NCBI GenBank assembly: GCA_937895305.1
Contig: CALAXS010000822.1
Coordinates: forward strand, 1-5,844
From: an uncultured bacterium
GTDB lineage: Bacteria > Hydrogenedentota > Hydrogenedentia > Hydrogenedentales > JAEUWI01
Direction: 5' to 3'
Length of the DNA stretch: 5,844 nucleotides
In this document: in pieces, positions 5,486-5,844 of the stretch
How the letters are laid out: each line of letters opens with the position of its first letter
How positions within the stretch are numbered: position 1 is the stretch's first letter
Made by a program: the position numbers and the translations under genes
The notes under the pieces: generated by a model
What the model was told of the DNA's origin: nothing
What the model saw: only the letters and a program-made list of their open reading frames with translations
Databases searched by the model: none

Positions 5486-5844
5486 ATGCGATTAGACAAA
5501 CTTACCATCAAAACTCAGGAAGCCCTCTCGGAAGCGTTGGGCCTGGCATCGGATGCAGGCCATCCCCAGATTGAGCCACTCCATCTTCTGGCCAGCCTCA
5601 TTGGACAGGAAGGTGGTGCCGTGCCATCCATCCTGCAACGCCTTGGGGTGCCGCCTGCGCAAGTGGCCCAGGCCATCGGCCCGCACCTCAACCAGCTACC
5701 TAAAGTTACGGGTGCCAATGCGCAGCCCGGCTTGTCCCAGGCAACGCAGCAGGTCCTGGATAGTGGCTGGAAATTTGCAACCCAACTCAAAGACGAATAC
5801 CTCAGCACGGAGCACGTGCTCCTCGGCATGCTCAAAGCGGACAA
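5486..5844 (+). CDS. clpB: ClpB ATP-dependent disaggregase chaperone, N-terminal part (3' end beyond window)
   Basis: The first 119 residues of a protein that normally has about 860. The opening MRLDKLTIKTQEAL and the IEPLHLLASLIGQEGG block match the first Clp_N repeat of ClpB almost position by position (E. coli has MRLDRLT and IEPLHLMSALLNQEGG). A second Clp_N repeat begins around residue 85-90 with TQQVLDSGWKFA and LSTEHVLLGML. ClpB is a cytoplasmic AAA+ hexamer that, with DnaK, pulls proteins out of aggregates after heat or other stress; the N domain helps bind substrate. The two ATPase domains and the middle coiled coil lie outside the window. MRLD and QEGG favour ClpB over ClpA or ClpC. 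Regulation is possibly through the sigma-54-like site upstream, since no CIRCE or sigma-32 site is visible. No frameshift or oddity is seen. Confidence 0.95.
   Translation, partial: MRLDKLTIKTQEALSEALGLASDAGHPQIEPLHLLASLIGQEGGAVPSILQRLGVPPAQVAQAIGPHLNQLPKVTGANAQPGLSQATQQVLDSGWKFATQLKDEYLSTEHVLLGMLKAD

Noticed and set aside
5515..5844. Minus-strand reading frame of 109 codons opposite clpB
   Set aside because: It lies antisense to a strongly conserved clpB start and shows no recognisable protein features.

Overview
The window holds two divergently transcribed genes, both cut by the window ends, separated by a 227-base regulatory gap (5259-5485). Nearly everything left of the gap is one giant minus-strand reading frame that starts at 5258 and runs off the left edge without a stop: 1752 codons are visible, and I checked the whole frame for stops and found none. 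To the right, the first 119 codons of clpB read off the right edge on the plus strand. No RNA gene, insertion sequence or CRISPR array is visible.

The giant gene encodes a secreted, highly modular, aspartate-rich protein of a kind found in environmental Gram-negative bacteria. In order: a signal peptide (residues 1-21); three copies of an unrecognised module of about 105-110 residues (34-353); a short calcium-binding TSP3-like stretch (355-389); two BACON-like beta-sandwich domains (about 398-600); seven repeats spaced 49-60 residues that look like a seven-bladed beta-propeller (about 616-970); a longer TSP3-like stretch (971-1080); a beta-rich linker; a Vps62-like (DUF946) domain with its HEGDWE motif (about 1206-1480); a second beta-rich segment; a third acidic Asp/Gly-rich stretch (about 1620-1712); and a dockerin-like calcium loop at 1724-1736, just before the window edge. 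The whole reads as an extracellular or surface protein whose rods are stiffened by calcium. No part of it gives a certain enzymatic activity.

The clpB start is ordinary: a Clp_N domain close to that of E. coli ClpB, preceded by AAGGAG. The gap has no CIRCE element or heat-shock sigma-32 promoter that I can see. It does have a sigma-54-like -24/-12 element in front of clpB and, on the other side, a repeated TCACTCCCA sequence and a small perfect palindrome near the start of the giant gene.

The organism cannot be fixed from this window. Moderate GC, TSP3 repeats, a terminal dockerin-like motif outside any obvious cellulosome context, and very large secreted modular proteins together recall the PVC group or Hydrogenedentota-like lineages. 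That placement is a weak inference. The two genes have no evident functional link and are probably just divergent neighbours.
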